This document shows, piece after piece, positions 31,739-44,266 of a stretch of DNA of 64,000 nt. The stretch is from assembly GCF_963082655.1 (NCBI RefSeq), contig NC_081552.1:100043523-100107522 (forward strand), given 5' to 3'. Both the position numbers and the translations under genes were made by a program. The notes below the pieces were generated by a model. That model had not been told where the DNA came from. It did not search any database and saw only the letters and a program-made list of their open reading frames with translations. Each line of letters begins with the position of its first letter. Position 1 is the stretch's first letter. The stretch comes from Stomoxys calcitrans. Taxonomy: Eukaryota > Arthropoda > Insecta > Diptera > Muscidae.

Positions 31739-33318
31739 TTAGTTGTAGCGGGCCCGCTCCGCTGCACCTTCTTTTACTTTATTTGGAACAATCAAAATTT
31801 TCCTTTGTTTTCGGCTATTAAAGAGAGCTTTTAGTGATATATCATGCTATGAAAATACTTTATTTCAGCCCGACATTTTTATGATGTCTGATTTAGGGGT
31901 GTTTGTTTGACCCTGCAAAAATATCAGCATCGTGCTCTTCCCTCAAATACCATATTTTTAAACCCCATATTGCTATTGGTTTTGTGAGAAGTTTACAGGA
32001 TGAGGCGTCCCCAACCAAATGGCCCAAGATTGGTTATTAAATTCGTTTTCTAATCTCAAATACCATTCATTTGAACCGCATATTGGCATGGCCGAACAAT
32101 TTTTACCCTTTTGGGGCGTGTTTTGGGGAAGGGGTGATGCCATAAATACATGGTCCTACATTTGGATATCAAATTCGTATTCTACTCCCAAACACTTTTA
32201 TTTGAGCCCTATATTGCGATGGTCAGTAAAAAATTGCTGTTTGTGGGGTATTTTGGGAAAGAGCTAGATCCCCACAAAATTATTCCCAAAAGTGGGTATC
32301 AATTTTTACCTTTGGGGGGTGTTTTGGGGAAGAGGTGATGCCATAAATATATGGTCCTACATTTGGATATCAAATCCGCATTCTTCTCCCAAACACCTTT
32401 ATTTGAGCCCCATATTGCGATGGTCAGTAAATTTTGGGAAGGGGCTAGACCCCCAAAAAATTGGTCCCGAAAGTGGTTATCAATTCTTGCTCCAACCCCT
32501 AATTCCTTTCACTTAAGCTCCACATTGACATGGTCGGTAAATATGCACGATTTAGGTGTGGTTTGGGGAGTGGGGTGGCCCCATCGACACTTTTCCCGAA
32601 CATTGATATTAAATTCGTGCTTTACTTCCAAAGATCTTTCATTTGAGTCTTCTGTGGGGTAGGGGATAGGCGGCCCCCAAACACTACGTCCCACATCTAG
32701 ATATCAGATTCGTGTTCTACACCTAAATACCTTTCATCTAAGCCCCATATTGCCATCGTCAGTAAATAAGTCCTGTTTGGGGGGTGTTTTGCGATAGGGG
32801 TGGACCCCAGATACTTTGCCCCAAATTTAGATAACTGACTCGAATTTTACTCGCAAATAGCTTTTATTTGAGTCCCATATTGCCGTGGTCGATATATATG
32901 TCCGATTTAGGGGTGTTTTGGGAGTTGGGGTGGTCCCCCAAACACTTGGTCCGACAATTGGATATCAGATACGTTTTCAAATCTACATACCTTTCATTTG
33001 AGCCCCATATTGTCACGATTGATGTATATATCCAAAATTTTAATTTCAAATTTTTGTTTCCAGGTTACTGTAAGAAAGCACACAAAATTTCGTTTAAATC
33101 GCACCACCCATCTCCGAGATCTGGCGTTTCTGAAAATTGGGGTAAGTGGGAGAGTCCGCTCCCCCTTCAGATATCAAAAAATTTAGTATCCTATTTTCAC
33201 CATCATTATGCACCATCCGTGAAAATTTCAAGAAAATGGGTTCAGACGTTTCTGAGTCTATAAGATACACACAAACAAACAAACAAATCTACAAACAAGC
33301 ACAAATTGATTTTGAACC
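31739..33318 (-). mobile_element. HEL-1 element
   Basis: The + strand starts TTAGTTGTAGCGGGCCCGCT then CCGCTGCACC, a mutated inverse of the HEL-1 3' end. Units with near-identical neighbours follow: the GGGGAAG-GGTGATGCCATAAATA phrase occurs at about 32133 and 32329. The 5' motif GAGTCTATAAGATACACACA then (CAAA)n ends at AAGCACAAATTGATTTT. The final TATATATAAG is missing and another HEL-1 begins at once. Confidence 0.65.
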
Positions 33319-35316
33319 GGGCCCGCTCCGCTGCGCCTTCTGTTACTTTATATGAAACAAAATTATCCTTTGAATATTTATTTTCGACAATTAAAGAGAT
33401 TTTAGTGAAATACCAAGCTACGAAAATAATATATGTATATCGCAAAAGCATTACAATATAAATGCCTTTATCTGAATCCCATATGATCTTTACTGCTCAA
33501 TGAATTCGCTCGCAGGGTTTAGGGCCATTAACGTTTGGGTGTTAGATATACTCCATTATTAAGTCTTTATTTCAGCTCGATATTGTCATGATGTCCGATT
33601 TAGGGGCGTTTTCGGGGGTGAGGTGGTCCCTTAGACTTTGGCCCAGAAAAAGTACCAGCATCGTGCCCTTCTCTCAAATACCATTTATTTAAACCCCATA
33701 TTGCCATTGGCTTAAAGGGAGTTTATGGGATGAGGCATCCTCAAACATTTGACCCCAAAATTCCTATTCTACTCCCAAATACCTTTATTTGAGCTCCATA
33801 TTGAGATGGTCTGTCAATATTTGATGTTTGTGGGATGTTTTAGTGTAGGAGTATACCTCCGATACCTTTCATTTGATACCCACATTGATGTAGTTGGTAA
33901 ATATGCCCAATTGAGGGGTGTTTTAGGGAGTGAGGTGGTCCCCCAAACACTTAGCCCTGAAAATATATCACCATCGAACTCTACTCTCAAATAGCATTTA
34001 TTTGAACCCCATATTGCCATTGATATCAAAATTGGATATCAAATTGGTTTTCCAATCCCAAATACCTTTCATTTAAACCCCTTATTGCAAAAGTCAACAA
34101 ATATGTCAGGTTTAGGGTATGCGCCCTAAAAACTATAAATATCGATATTTGTATTTTATTTGTATTTTATTATGATAAAACCCATACAAAAGACAGTGTC
34201 TTATATAAAGCATCCTTTAAGACCTAAAATTGTCATGGTGAGCAAATACGTTCTATTTGTTCGTGGTCTACTCTCAAATACCTTTGATTTGAGCCCCATA
34301 TGTCCATAGTCGGCAAACTTGACTTGTTTCGGGCGTGTTGTGGGGGATGGAGCGGCCGTTCAGTGACTTGGCCCTGAAACTATATATATGATTCGTGTTC
34401 TATTCTTAAATACTTCTTATTACATCCCCATATTGGAAGTGTCAGCAAAAACGTCCTATATGGGGATGAGGTGGCCCCATACACGCTTGTTCCCGAATAT
34501 TGATATCAGATTCGTGCTTTACTCCCAAAGACCTTTCACTTGAGCCCCATATTGCTATTGTAGTAAATTTGTCCTCTTTGGGGGTTGTTTTTGGAAGGGT
34601 TGGCCCCCCAAACACTTGGCCTCATATCTGGATATCAGATTCGTATTCTACACTCAAATACCTTTTATTTAAGCCTCATATTGCTATGTCAGTAAATAAG
34701 TCCAACTTGGGGGTGTTTTGCGGAAGGGGTGCACCCCCATAAACTTGGTCCCACATTTGGATACCAAATTGGTATTCTTCTCGCAAATACCACTCATTTG
34801 TTTCGCATATTGCCAAGGTCGGTAAATATTTCCGTCTGAGAGGTGTTTTGCGGGTTGGGGTAGTCCCCAAACACTTAATCCGACAATTGGATATCAGATA
34901 GGTTTTCTAATCCTAAATACATTTCATTTGAGTCCCCTATTGTCATGATTGGTCTATATATATATTTGGTAGGTTTTGGGAGTGAGGTTGCCCCCCTAAG
35001 AACCCCATTCGAAATTTTGATACCAAATTTTAATTTTTAGGTTACTTTAAGAGAGCACACAAAATTACGCTTAAACCGCACCACCCATCACCGAGATCTT
35101 GCGTTTCTAAAAATTAGGGTGAGGGGGAAGGTCCGCCCGCCCTACAGATATCAAAAAATTTATTTTATTTTCACCATGGTATTATCATGCACCATCTATG
35201 AAAACTTCAAGAAAATCGGTTTAGCCGTGTTTGAGTCTTTAAGCAACACACAAACAAACATACAAACAAACAAACATACAAACAAACAAACATACAAACA
35301 AGCACAAATTGATTTT
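33319..35316 (-). mobile_element. HEL-1 element in tandem with the previous one
   Basis: It starts CCGGGCCCGCTCCGCTGCGC (the 3' end lacking the last bases CTAGCTGAC) and runs through about 12 units to (CAAA)n and CACAAATTGATTTTTA. It has the same orientation as the copy to its left, so the pair is head-to-tail with no spacer. A DINE-a replaces its last ten bases on the right. Confidence 0.65.
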
Positions 35317-36462
35317 TATACCCTCCACCATAGGATGGGGGGTATACTAATTTCGTCATTCTGTTTGTAACTACTCGAAATATTCGTCTGAGACCCCATA
35401 AAGTATATATATTCTTGATCGTCGCGACATTTTATGTCGATCTAGCCATGTCCGTCCGTCTGTCCGTCCGTCTGTCTGTCGAAAGCACGCTAACTTCCGA
35501 AGGAGTAAAGCTAGCCGCTTGAAATTTTGCACAAATACTTCTTATTTGTGTAGGTCGGTTGGTATTGTGAATGGGCCATATCGGTCCATGATATAGCTGC
35601 CATATAAACCGATCTTGGATCTTGACTTATTGAGCCTCTATAGTGCGCAATTCTTATCCGATTGGAATGAAATTTTGCACCACGTGTTTTGTTATGATTT
35701 TCAACAAATGTGCCGTGTATGGTTCAAATCGGTTCATAACCTGATATAGCTGCCATATAAACCGATCTTGGGTCTTGACTTCTTGAGCCTCTAGAGGGCG
35801 CAATTCTTATCCTATTTGAATGAATTTTTGCACGAAGTATTTTATTATCATATCCAACAACTGTGCCAAGTATGGTTCAATTCGGTTCATAACCTGATAT
35901 AGCTGTCAAATAAACAGATTTGGGGTCTTTATTTTTGAGCTTCTAGACGGCGCAATTCCTATCCGATTTGGCTGAAATTTTTTTTCAACAACTGTGTCAA
36001 ATAAAGTTTAAATCGGTTCATAACCTGATATAGCTGCCATATAAACCGATCTGGGATCTTGACTTCTTGAGCCTGTAGAGGTCTCAATTATTATCCGATT
36101 TGCCTGAAATTTTGTACGACGGATTCTCTCATGACCATCAACATACGTGTTTATTATGGTCTGAATCGGTCTATAGCCCGATACAGCTCCCATATAAATC
36201 GATCTCTCTATTTTACTTCTTGAGCCCCAAAGAGCGCAATTCTTATTCGAATTGGCTGACTTTTTACACAGGTCTCCAACATAAAATTTAATTGTGGTCC
36301 AAACCGGACCATATCTTGATATCGCTCGAATAGCAGAGCAAATCTTTTCTTATATCCTTTTTTGCCTAAGAAGAGATGCCGGGGAAAGAACTGGACAAAT
36401 GCGATCTATGGTGGAGGGTATATAAGATTCGGCCCGGCCGAACTTAGCACGCTTTTACTTGT
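35317..36462 (-). mobile_element. DINE-a element
   Basis: It is complete in reverse: TATACCCTCCACCATAGGAT, CCATAAAGTATATATATTC + TTGATCGTC, GTCCGTCCGTCTGTCCGTCC, five core units, then GCCCGGCCGAACTTAGCACG then CTTTTACTTG. It is very close in layout to 20317-21471, including the AGCAGAGCAA-TCTTTTCTTATAT section near the 5' end. Confidence 0.7.
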
Positions 36463-37114
36463 TTTCATGTAAAAACATAACCTTATATCACGGGAAAAAT
36501 TGCTTTAAACTAGTTTTAGTTGTCCACTTTACGCCAATCCAGTTGTCCACTTTACGCCAATCATTGGGATACATCTTTCCTAGCTCGAGCTGGAATTCAC
36601 AATATAGTATTTAAGGCAATTGATACGGAGCTCATAGTGATTAGAATCAAAACCTATCAGTCAATAATAAGCAGCGTTGACTCTGGTAGAAATTTATTAG
36701 TTCTGTAGGCTTTGACCGTAGAGTTGGACACAGTGATATTTTTTTTTTTTTTAAAAAAATTTAAAAATTGACTCTTCGAATTATTGATGAATACCCACCT
36801 TAAGTAAGGGCATGTGTTAAAATAATATTAGTCGGCAGACTTACATCTATGGGAGCAAGTTTTATATTACACTAAGTGGGCAAAGAAAGAAAAAAGTTTA
36901 CTACTGCCTAACGTGGAAATCTCTTCGTATTTCTATTTTATCTCCAATAAATTAGGAATTAGGACTTATAAAGACATGATGCAAATTATAGCCATTACAG
37001 CAATAGTTGGATGCAATTTCTACCGGACATCTTTTTCATCAAAAACGAATTTTCGATCGGTTTTAATAAAGCATTAAAGCAGAATTTTTTTTTTGTTCAA
37101 TTATGCTTTGAAAT
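36463..37114. other. Low-copy region with two dispersed-repeat pieces
   Basis: GTTGTCCACTTTACGCCAAT at 36519-36565 is locally duplicated and resembles 43110-43185. TAGAAATTTATTAGTTCTGT near 36688 resembles 46118-46190. Otherwise AT-rich. No gene is recognised. Confidence 0.5.
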
Positions 37115-40105
37115 ATGTTTCATTTATTTTTCAAAATTTTATGGAAAAAGTCATTTAAAACATGTTCAAACGAATCTTCCTGGTTGAATCAGAAGACGAG
37201 GCTAACACAACAGTGGCACAAGTTCAAAATCCTGACTATGGTCTGGTTTCTACTGATAAATCTCCACCACTATAAGGCCGCTTCGGCGGCACTAAAGGTC
37301 CTACTGATGACAGGGGGATTTTACGTGGTTCTTATCCAAGAACCATGGGTGTGTGAAGGAATTGTTCATGGACTAAGAATCCTGGGACTTCAACTTCTCA
37401 AGGGAATGGGAGAAGTGTATTCTTGCAAAGAGTAGTCTAAAAGTTTTTCTTCTTCCGTCGCTAAGCACATAAGTTTTAGAAGTAGCCATCCTTGAAATAA
37501 ACAAGTCCCATTACCCGCTGGCTTTCTATATATGGTACACGATTCAGAGATGCCGCCTTCAAACATTAGGTCGCTGGTTGAAGCCGTTTCTGTAGGGAAG
37601 AAAAGCCTCATTGTAGGAAGTGATGCTAGTGCACATCACCAGATAGGTGGATTTTCGGATGTCAACGAAAGGGATGAGCTGCTTATCGAATATATTTTAA
37701 GTTGCGATCTGGCGATAAAGGGGATAAACCGACAGGCAGGAGGTATTAGATATTACCTTTGTATCGGAAGATATAAGTGGAAGAATATGCAACTGGGGAG
37801 TGTTGGATGACCACAGCTTCTCTGATCAACGTTATATTAGTTTTAGCCTTGGAGAAAATACTGGAGTAATGGTCCCTTGACTAAACAGAAGAAAGGCGGA
37901 TTGGGATTGGGATTAATTCGGCACAAATTCTGCACGTCTATCCCTTCTAGACTAGAAAAGAAAGTGGAAACTACGGAGGATATAGACATAGTGGTGAAGC
38001 GGATCACGAAGGCCCTGAATGACTCGCTTGTTTCAGCATGCCCTAATGCCAAGGGAAGGGGCAAACAGCGACCACTATGGTGGACCCCAGAGCTGGTTGT
38101 TCTAAGAAAACTCTTCCACAGAAAAAAGAAAATATAAGGGCGAGCTTAGAAAGGCTCAGAACAAATACTGGGTAGAATTCTGCAGCTCCGTGGAGGATAC
38201 ATCTGAGGCTTCTAGGCCAAGGAATATTTTGTCCTCGAGATCTACTACAGTGGGGTATATTCAGAAGTCAGAGAATGTATGGACAATGTCTAGTTAGGAA
38301 ACACTAAAACTACTCGTTTATACACAATTCACAAGAAATTATCCAACGGACGTCGTGGCGCCAGGAGAGGTTGTTACTGGCATGCATTTGTAGGAGGTTA
38401 TTAGGGAAATTGTGTCTGAGCCGAAAATCCTTTGGCCGATAAAAAGTTTCGACTCCTTTAAGTCGCCAGGCCCTAATGATGTATCGTCAGTTGAATTACA
38501 AGCTGTGTGAGATAGACTGGTTCCCTTGATTAGGGAGATATACTCTGCTTGTATCAGAATGTCATATATGTCTGTGGGATGGAGAGACACGAAGGTTTTC
38601 CAGCTTTCGGAATGAAAACCTACTACACGAAGGTAAAAGATTTTCGTCCTATTAGTCTGTCATTCTTTATGTTGAAGACTCTTGAAAGGTTGATAGAAAC
38701 AAATCTTGGGGCAAAGATCCCTGGGGAACCCCTGTCGAGGCAGCCGCATGCGTATAGTAAACGGAAATCCACTCAAACAGCCCTTCACGACACAGTCGAC
38801 AATGGTAGCATTTCTTAACATTGAAGGTGCTTTCAATAATGTGAAACCGGCGTCAACCATGAAGGAGTTGGAGTTTTTAGGCAAAAAAAGCGCAATATAT
38901 CTGGGTGTTTTGCTGGACAGGAAATTGAACTTCAAATCCAACATTTTGGAAAAGGCACGAAAGGCCACTCTTGCACTATATACCTGCAAGAGCGCCATTG
39001 GCAAAAGTTGGGGGCTTAGACCGCGTGTCATGCATTGTGTATATACTGCAATTGTGAGACCTATTATGCTATATTGTGTTGTGGTCTGGTGGACGGCGCT
39101 TCAGAAGTGCACCTAATGCTCAATACTTAACCGGATCCAAAGGATGCCTTGTTTGTGCATCACAGCCGCACTGAGGACATCTGAGGAAGTGTGGATTACA
39201 CCCTACCTGAGCCGCTTTTTGATAAAAAGTACTGTAACACTATTCCTTGATAGAAGCGATTGGAATTACGATATCCCTGGTAATAGGAGTTATATAGACT
39301 GTACGGATGGTTCCAAACTAAACGACCAGGTGGGCTTTGGGGTGTACTCAAAAGTTCTAGAACTGGTCATATCGAAGAGGTTACCCGACCACTGCAATGT
39401 GTATCAAGCGGAGATCCTTGTAACTAAGGAAGTAGTGGGATGGCTAAAGTATAATGTCATTACGACTATTGGCATTAATATCTTCTCAGGCGGCCAGGGA
39501 ATCATTAAATCCCTGAAGAACGTATTTCTGAACAAAAAACCGCCCTCGACTGTCGCAGATCTCTCAACGAGATGGCTGAACAGTTCAAAATGCACCTGTT
39601 CGCGGAAATTGTAAAGCAGATGAGCTTGGGAGACTAGGAACTACCCTACACATTCCAGGGATACTGAAATCTGTGGGGGCTGTGCGCATTCCAAAACTAT
39701 GCGGCCTAATCTAGACTTGAAGAGGTTTACTGCTTTGCTGTCATTGGCTAGAACAGACGTCTCAGTCATTGTGTCCGTCATGATAGTTCACTGTCTTATG
39801 GGAAAACATGCTGACAGACTGAAGGTGCCTGCAATGAATTTTCCAAAATCTGTAGGGACATCGAAGAAGAGTCAGCCACTAGCAGTCAAAAAGAGTTCCA
39901 CTTTAGGTTCTCATTTCTTTGAGAACCTGTCTGATTTAGCAGAAGTGAACTTTCGCAAGATATTGGGATTTTTAAAGCGACCTGGATGGTTCAACGTTAG
40001 AAACTAGAAGGCATCTTCCTTCTTCTGTTCCTGTGGTACCACAATGGACCAAAACGTCTAAGTGAGTCTGATGGCAGGCTGCCACTTGAACCTAACCCAA
40101 CCTAT
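37115..40105 (+). pseudogene. RNase H-bearing LINE (LINE-A), broken copy 1, ORF2
   Basis: Pieces in order, in shifting frames. Endonuclease: INLHHYKAASAALKVLLMTG and VLIQEPWV near 37245-37360, then SEMPPSNIRSLVEAVSVGKK and IVGSDASAHHQIG near 37540-37650. The S-D-H motif has become SDQ near 37825. Linker: KRITKALNDSLVSACPNAKG and WWTPELV. Reverse transcriptase fingers: DFRPISLSFFMLKTLERLIE and AFLNIEGAFNNVK near 38640-38850. The palm including YADD is deleted, and the frame runs straight into YLGVLLDRKLNFKSN and IGKSWGLRPRVMHCVYTAIV. RNase H: TDGSKLNDQVGFGVYSK and YQAEIL are present, but IFSGGQ has lost the third acidic residue. A C-terminal cysteine/histidine region remains (39700-39990). The I/Loa-type superfamily is inferred from RNase H and the PKAGK...FRPISLSSFLLKTLERLIE style. 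Non-functional. Confidence 0.7.
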
Positions 40106-40155
40106 AGTCGAGGGTCCCCTTAATTTAGAAAAGCCAAGAATCGACGCTTAATTCG

Positions 40156-40965
40156 TTTTTATACCCTCCACAGGTCATTCTGTTTGTAACTCCTCGAAAT
40201 ATTCGACTAAGACCCCATTAAGTATATATATTCTTGTTCGCCGCGACATGTTAAGTCGATGTCTGTCTGTCGAATGCACGCTAACTTTCGAAGGAATAAA
40301 GCCAGCCGCTTGAAATTTTGCACAAAAACTTATTTTTTGTGTAGGTCGGTTGGGATTATAAATGGGCCATATCGGTCCATGTTTTGGTATAGCTGCCACA
40401 TAAAGCGATCTCGGGTCTTGACTTCTTGAGCCGCTAGAGGGCACAATTCTTATCCGATTTGTCTGAAATTTTGCATGAGGTGTTTTATTATGACTTCCAA
40501 CAACTGTGCTTAATATGGTTCAAATCGGTCCATAAGCTGATATAGCTGCTATATAAACTGATCTTGGGTCTTGACTTCTTGAGCCACTAGAGGACGCAAT
40601 TATTATCCGATTTGGCTGAAATTTTGCATGAGGTGTTTTGTTATGACTTCCAATAACTGTGCTGAGTATGGTTGAAATTAGTCCATAACCTGATACAGCT
40701 GCCTTATAAACCGATCTCGGATCTTGACTTCTGGAGCCACTAGATGGCACAATTCTCATCCGATTTGGCTGAAATTGACACGAGGTGTTTTACAACGACT
40801 TCCAATAACTGTGCCAAATGTGTTTCAAATCGGTCTATAATGATATAGCTGCCATAAAAACCGATCGGGGATCTTGACTTCTTGAGCCTCAAGAGTGCGT
40901 AATTATTATCTGATTTGGCTGAAATTTTGTACAACGGGTTCATCCATGACCTCCAACATACGTTT
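40156..40965 (-). mobile_element. DINE-a, 5' truncated
   Basis: It starts TTATACCCTCCACAGGTCAT (the hairpin arm is shortened), has AGTATATATATTCTTGTTCG, and runs through four core units. It stops inside the 5' region at CCTCCAACATACGTTTCAAA. The GC palindrome is missing. Confidence 0.62.
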
Positions 40966-41370
40966 CAAATTCACGATGTATAAAATTATGATCTCCACTG
41001 TAGCAAAATTTATAAAATTAGAACAACGTCTGAAACAGATGAGTTAAAAGCTTGAAGGTCAAATGACTTATAGATTTTCCCTTTTAAAAAAATTATACGA
41101 ATCATATTAATTTGAAAAACCTAAAATAAAGTGTATGTTCATGAACCTACTGCAACAAAGTTATATGTTCTAAGGCCATATTTTTCCGAAATATGAAGAA
41201 AATTGTATACCCTTTCGAATGGTGCATAATATTTTGTTATTGCTTGTAATCTAAATTTTGAACTAATCGACACTTTGAAGTCAAATTCTCCACAGTGCGA
41301 CACACACACAGTGTTGCCCCGTGGACAAACCTGGTACAAATGAACATACAATTTTTTATGAAATTATTAA
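40966..41370. other. Low-copy region, nothing recognised
   Basis: AT-rich. A 70-codon minus-strand frame (41139-41351) has no recognisable motif. I see no repeat relation to the rest of the window. Confidence 0.45.
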
Positions 41371-42082
41371 CTAATCCGTTTCGGACCATAATTGAATTGA
41401 AAGTTGGAGATCATAGTAGAAGTCATTGTATAAAATTTCAGCCAATTCGAATAAGAATTGAGCCCTTTGGAGGCCCAAGGAGTAAAATCATGAGATCGGT
41501 TTATATGGGAGCTGTATCAGACTATACACCGATTTGAACCATACTTCCATAGTTGTTGAAAGTCATGTACAGAAGTCGTTGTACAAAATTTTAGCCAAAT
41601 CGGATAATATTTGCGCCCTCCAGTGGCTCAAGAAGTCAATATACATGATCGGTTTATATGGAAGCTTTATCAGGTTATGTACCGATTTGAATCATACTTA
41701 GAACAGTTGTTGGAAATCATAACAGAACATGTCATGCAAAATTTGATCCAAATCGGATAAGAATTGCTCCCTTCAGTGGCTCAAGAAGTGAAGATCCAAG
41801 ATCAGTTTATATGGCAGCTATATCAAAATATGGAGGGATATGATCCATTTATAATCCCAACCGACCTACAGTAATAAGAAGTATATGTGCGAAATTTCAG
41901 TAGCTGGCTTTACTCCTTCGGAAGTTAGCATGCTTTCGACATACAGGCGGACGGACGGACCGACAGACGTTGCTAGATCGACTTAAAATGTCATGACGAT
42001 CAAGAATATATATACTTTATGGGTCCTTAGACGAATATTTCGGGGCGTTACAAACGGATTGACGATATTTGTATACCCCCAT
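41371..42082 (+). mobile_element. DINE-a, 5' truncated
   Basis: It begins inside the 5' region (CCGTTTCGGACCATAATTGA), passes three core units and GTCATGACGATCAAGAATAT + ATATACTTTATGGG, and ends TATACCCCCATCCGAGGGA, where the GGTGGAGGG arm is lost. Confidence 0.6.
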
Positions 42083-43190
42083 CCGAGGGACGTAGCCCGG
42101 GGGGTCTCCCCCCCCGAAATGATTTTGTCTAAAGAAAAAATTAAAATTAAATTTATTCAAAGAAACATTTTTTTTAAAATTACAAAATTTCATGTTTATA
42201 ATATTCTGCAAAGAGAACATTTTGCTGAGGCCTTGGCCGCCTTACAATTATTTTTCAAAATTGTAATGAATTTCTTAGTAAAAACTAAATTTTTATGAAA
42301 TATTTTCAAACAATATCCAAATTTTTCTAAAGACAAAATTTCAGCATAACATTCTCTAATGACACGGCACGAGCTGGACCCGCTCAAAAATACTTTTTAA
42401 AGACAAAATCTCCTAAATTTTTTTTTTGAGACAATATTTGAATTCGATTTTTTCTAAGTACAAGATTTAACAAAAAAAATTCAATAAGTTTTATTTTAAT
42501 TTAATAAATGTTTTTTAAATACGAAATACTCTCCAAAGACAACCTAACCTAGATTTCAATTTAGAATTTTGCGACACCACATTTTGTTTAAACATTTTTA
42601 AAGTCTTTTTATGGTGCTTATCTGTCACAAAAAATATTTTCCTAAAATTTTTTCTGTAGACAAATTTCTATAAATATTTTTAAAGACAAGATTTTAACCC
42701 ATTACGCCTGGCCCTCGATTCCGTTTATTAATTCGTAACTTAGAGATATATATTAACGTTGCAATTTTTTTAATTTTGAATTTAAATATTTTTTGAAAAA
42801 AATCTTTTTATTTCCTAAGCCCGTACAACAAAAAGAAATCATTTTCTTAATATTTTATGACCATTCAACGAAGAAAGCTGGATTTAATGATTTAGGCATA
42901 AAATTGCGCCCGCTGTCGAAAGAAGTTGGATTGCTGCCTTACATTTATTTTTTTTAAGTAGAAACCATCAAATGCAACAAGACATTAAAAGGATTCCAGA
43001 AATCCCACTCCTAAGAATTTTGAAAACTTTTTCGTTTGAAAATAAAAACTTTCCGACTTTCGACAACCAAATTTTCCCCCAAAACATGACGGGATAAAAT
43101 GTTGTAACTGGTTTCAGTCGTCCACTTCACGCCAATCCAAATTTCATTACGATACCTCTTTTCTAGCTCGGTCTAGAATTTTTCTAAGGT
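42083..43190. other. AT-rich region with recurrent AAAGACAAAAT motif
   Basis: It begins with a GC-rich phrase (GACGTAGCCCGGGGGGTCTC). Thereafter AAAGACAAAAT or close variants recur near 42332, 42396, 42533 and 42680, among poly-T runs. At 43110-43185 GTCCACTTCACGCCAATCCA matches 36520-36600. I see no coding region. Confidence 0.45.
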
Positions 43191-44142
43191 ATTGGGTTGC
43201 CTTAAAAGTAATTGCGGATTTTTTAAAAGAAAGTAAATGCATTTTTAATAAAACTTAGAATGAACTTTAATCAAATATATAATTGCCTTTTTGTTCGATA
43301 ACCTTTTGCCATCTTCCTGCCAAATTTAGTATTCCACGCTCATAGAACTTCTGGCCTTTATTTGCAAACAACTGAACCAAGTGCGATTTTATAGCCTCAT
43401 CATTGCCGAAAGTTTTACCATTTAAGGAGTTCTGCAAAGATCGAAATAAATGGTAGTCTGATGGTGCAAGGTCAGGGCTATATGGTGGATGCATCAAAAG
43501 TTCCCAGCCAAGCTCACTCAGTTTTTGGCGTGTGACCAAAGATGTCTGCGGTCTAGCGTTGTCCTGGTGGAATATGACACCTTTACGATTGACCAATTCT
43601 GGTCGCTTCTCCTTGATGGCTGTATTCAAATTGTCCAATTGTTGACAGTAAACATCCGAATTAATCGTTTGGTTCCTTGGAAGCAGCTCAAAATATACCA
43701 CACCCTTCCAATCCCACCAAACAGACAGCATAACCTTCTTTTGGTGGATATCAGCCTTTAAAGTGGTTTGAGCTGGTTCACCATGCTTGGACCATGATCG
43801 TTTTCGACTAACGTTGTTCTAAACAATCATTTTTTCATCTCCAGTTATGATTCGTTTTAAAAACGGATCGAATTCATTGCGTTTAAGGTGCATATCACAA
43901 GCGTTGATTCGGTTTGTTAAATGAATTTCTTTCAATATATGTGGTACCCAAATATCAAGCTTTTTTTCACCAGTCCAAGACTTTTTATGTGATAATGATC
44001 GGTTGATTTTGGTATATTTAACTTCTCTCCTATCTCACGCTCAGTTACATGACGATCCAATTCGATTAATGCTTAAAACTTGCTTAAAATTTGTCAACGC
44101 CGACTATATGAAAAATCCGCAATTACTTTTTAGGCAACCCAA
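43191..44142 (-). mobile_element. Decayed mariner element, 0.95 kb
   Basis: Terminal inverted repeats TTGGGTTGCC-TAAAAGTAATTGCGGATTTT lie at both ends. On the left the TA target base pair is visible; on the right it is TC. Full-length mariners are about 1.28 kb, so roughly 0.3 kb is missing, mainly at the transposase N-terminus. The ends match the MITE at 25953-26188. Confidence 0.85.
43267..44090 (-). pseudogene. Mariner transposase, disabled
   Basis: A cut-and-paste DDE transposase of the mariner family. From the minus strand: the end of a helix-turn-helix region (EREIGEKLNIPKS), a frameshift, LDIWVPH, then FDPFLKRIITGDEK, where the D of GDEK is the first catalytic residue. A TAG stop at 43819-43821 follows where Tyr is expected after MIV. 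The C-terminal half is open from MLSVWWDWKG. FHQDNARPQTS carries the second Asp, and HPPYSPDLAPSDYHLF the third, 34 residues later (the DD34D spacing). The W usual after GDEK is Met here. The sequence style is closest to the mellifera-type mariners I know. That subfamily call is inference. Confidence 0.82.
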
Positions 44143-44266
44143 TCACTCTATTCTTAGGTCGTTAATATTAAAGACCGAATGGCAATGTTATTTTTTCAAA
44201 AGATACAAATTTTGTGATTGTTTTAAACTAGAAGTTATTAAATTTTCATCATGCAATTTTCTTCCC

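Noticed and set aside
41139..41351. 70-codon minus-strand frame
   Set aside because: No recognisable motif, no paralogue in the window and AT-rich surroundings. Its length is expected by chance.
43267..43731. Transposase C-terminal frame as an intact gene
   Set aside because: The frame is open only downstream of a TAG, and the N-terminal DNA-binding region is deleted, so it cannot be a working transposase.
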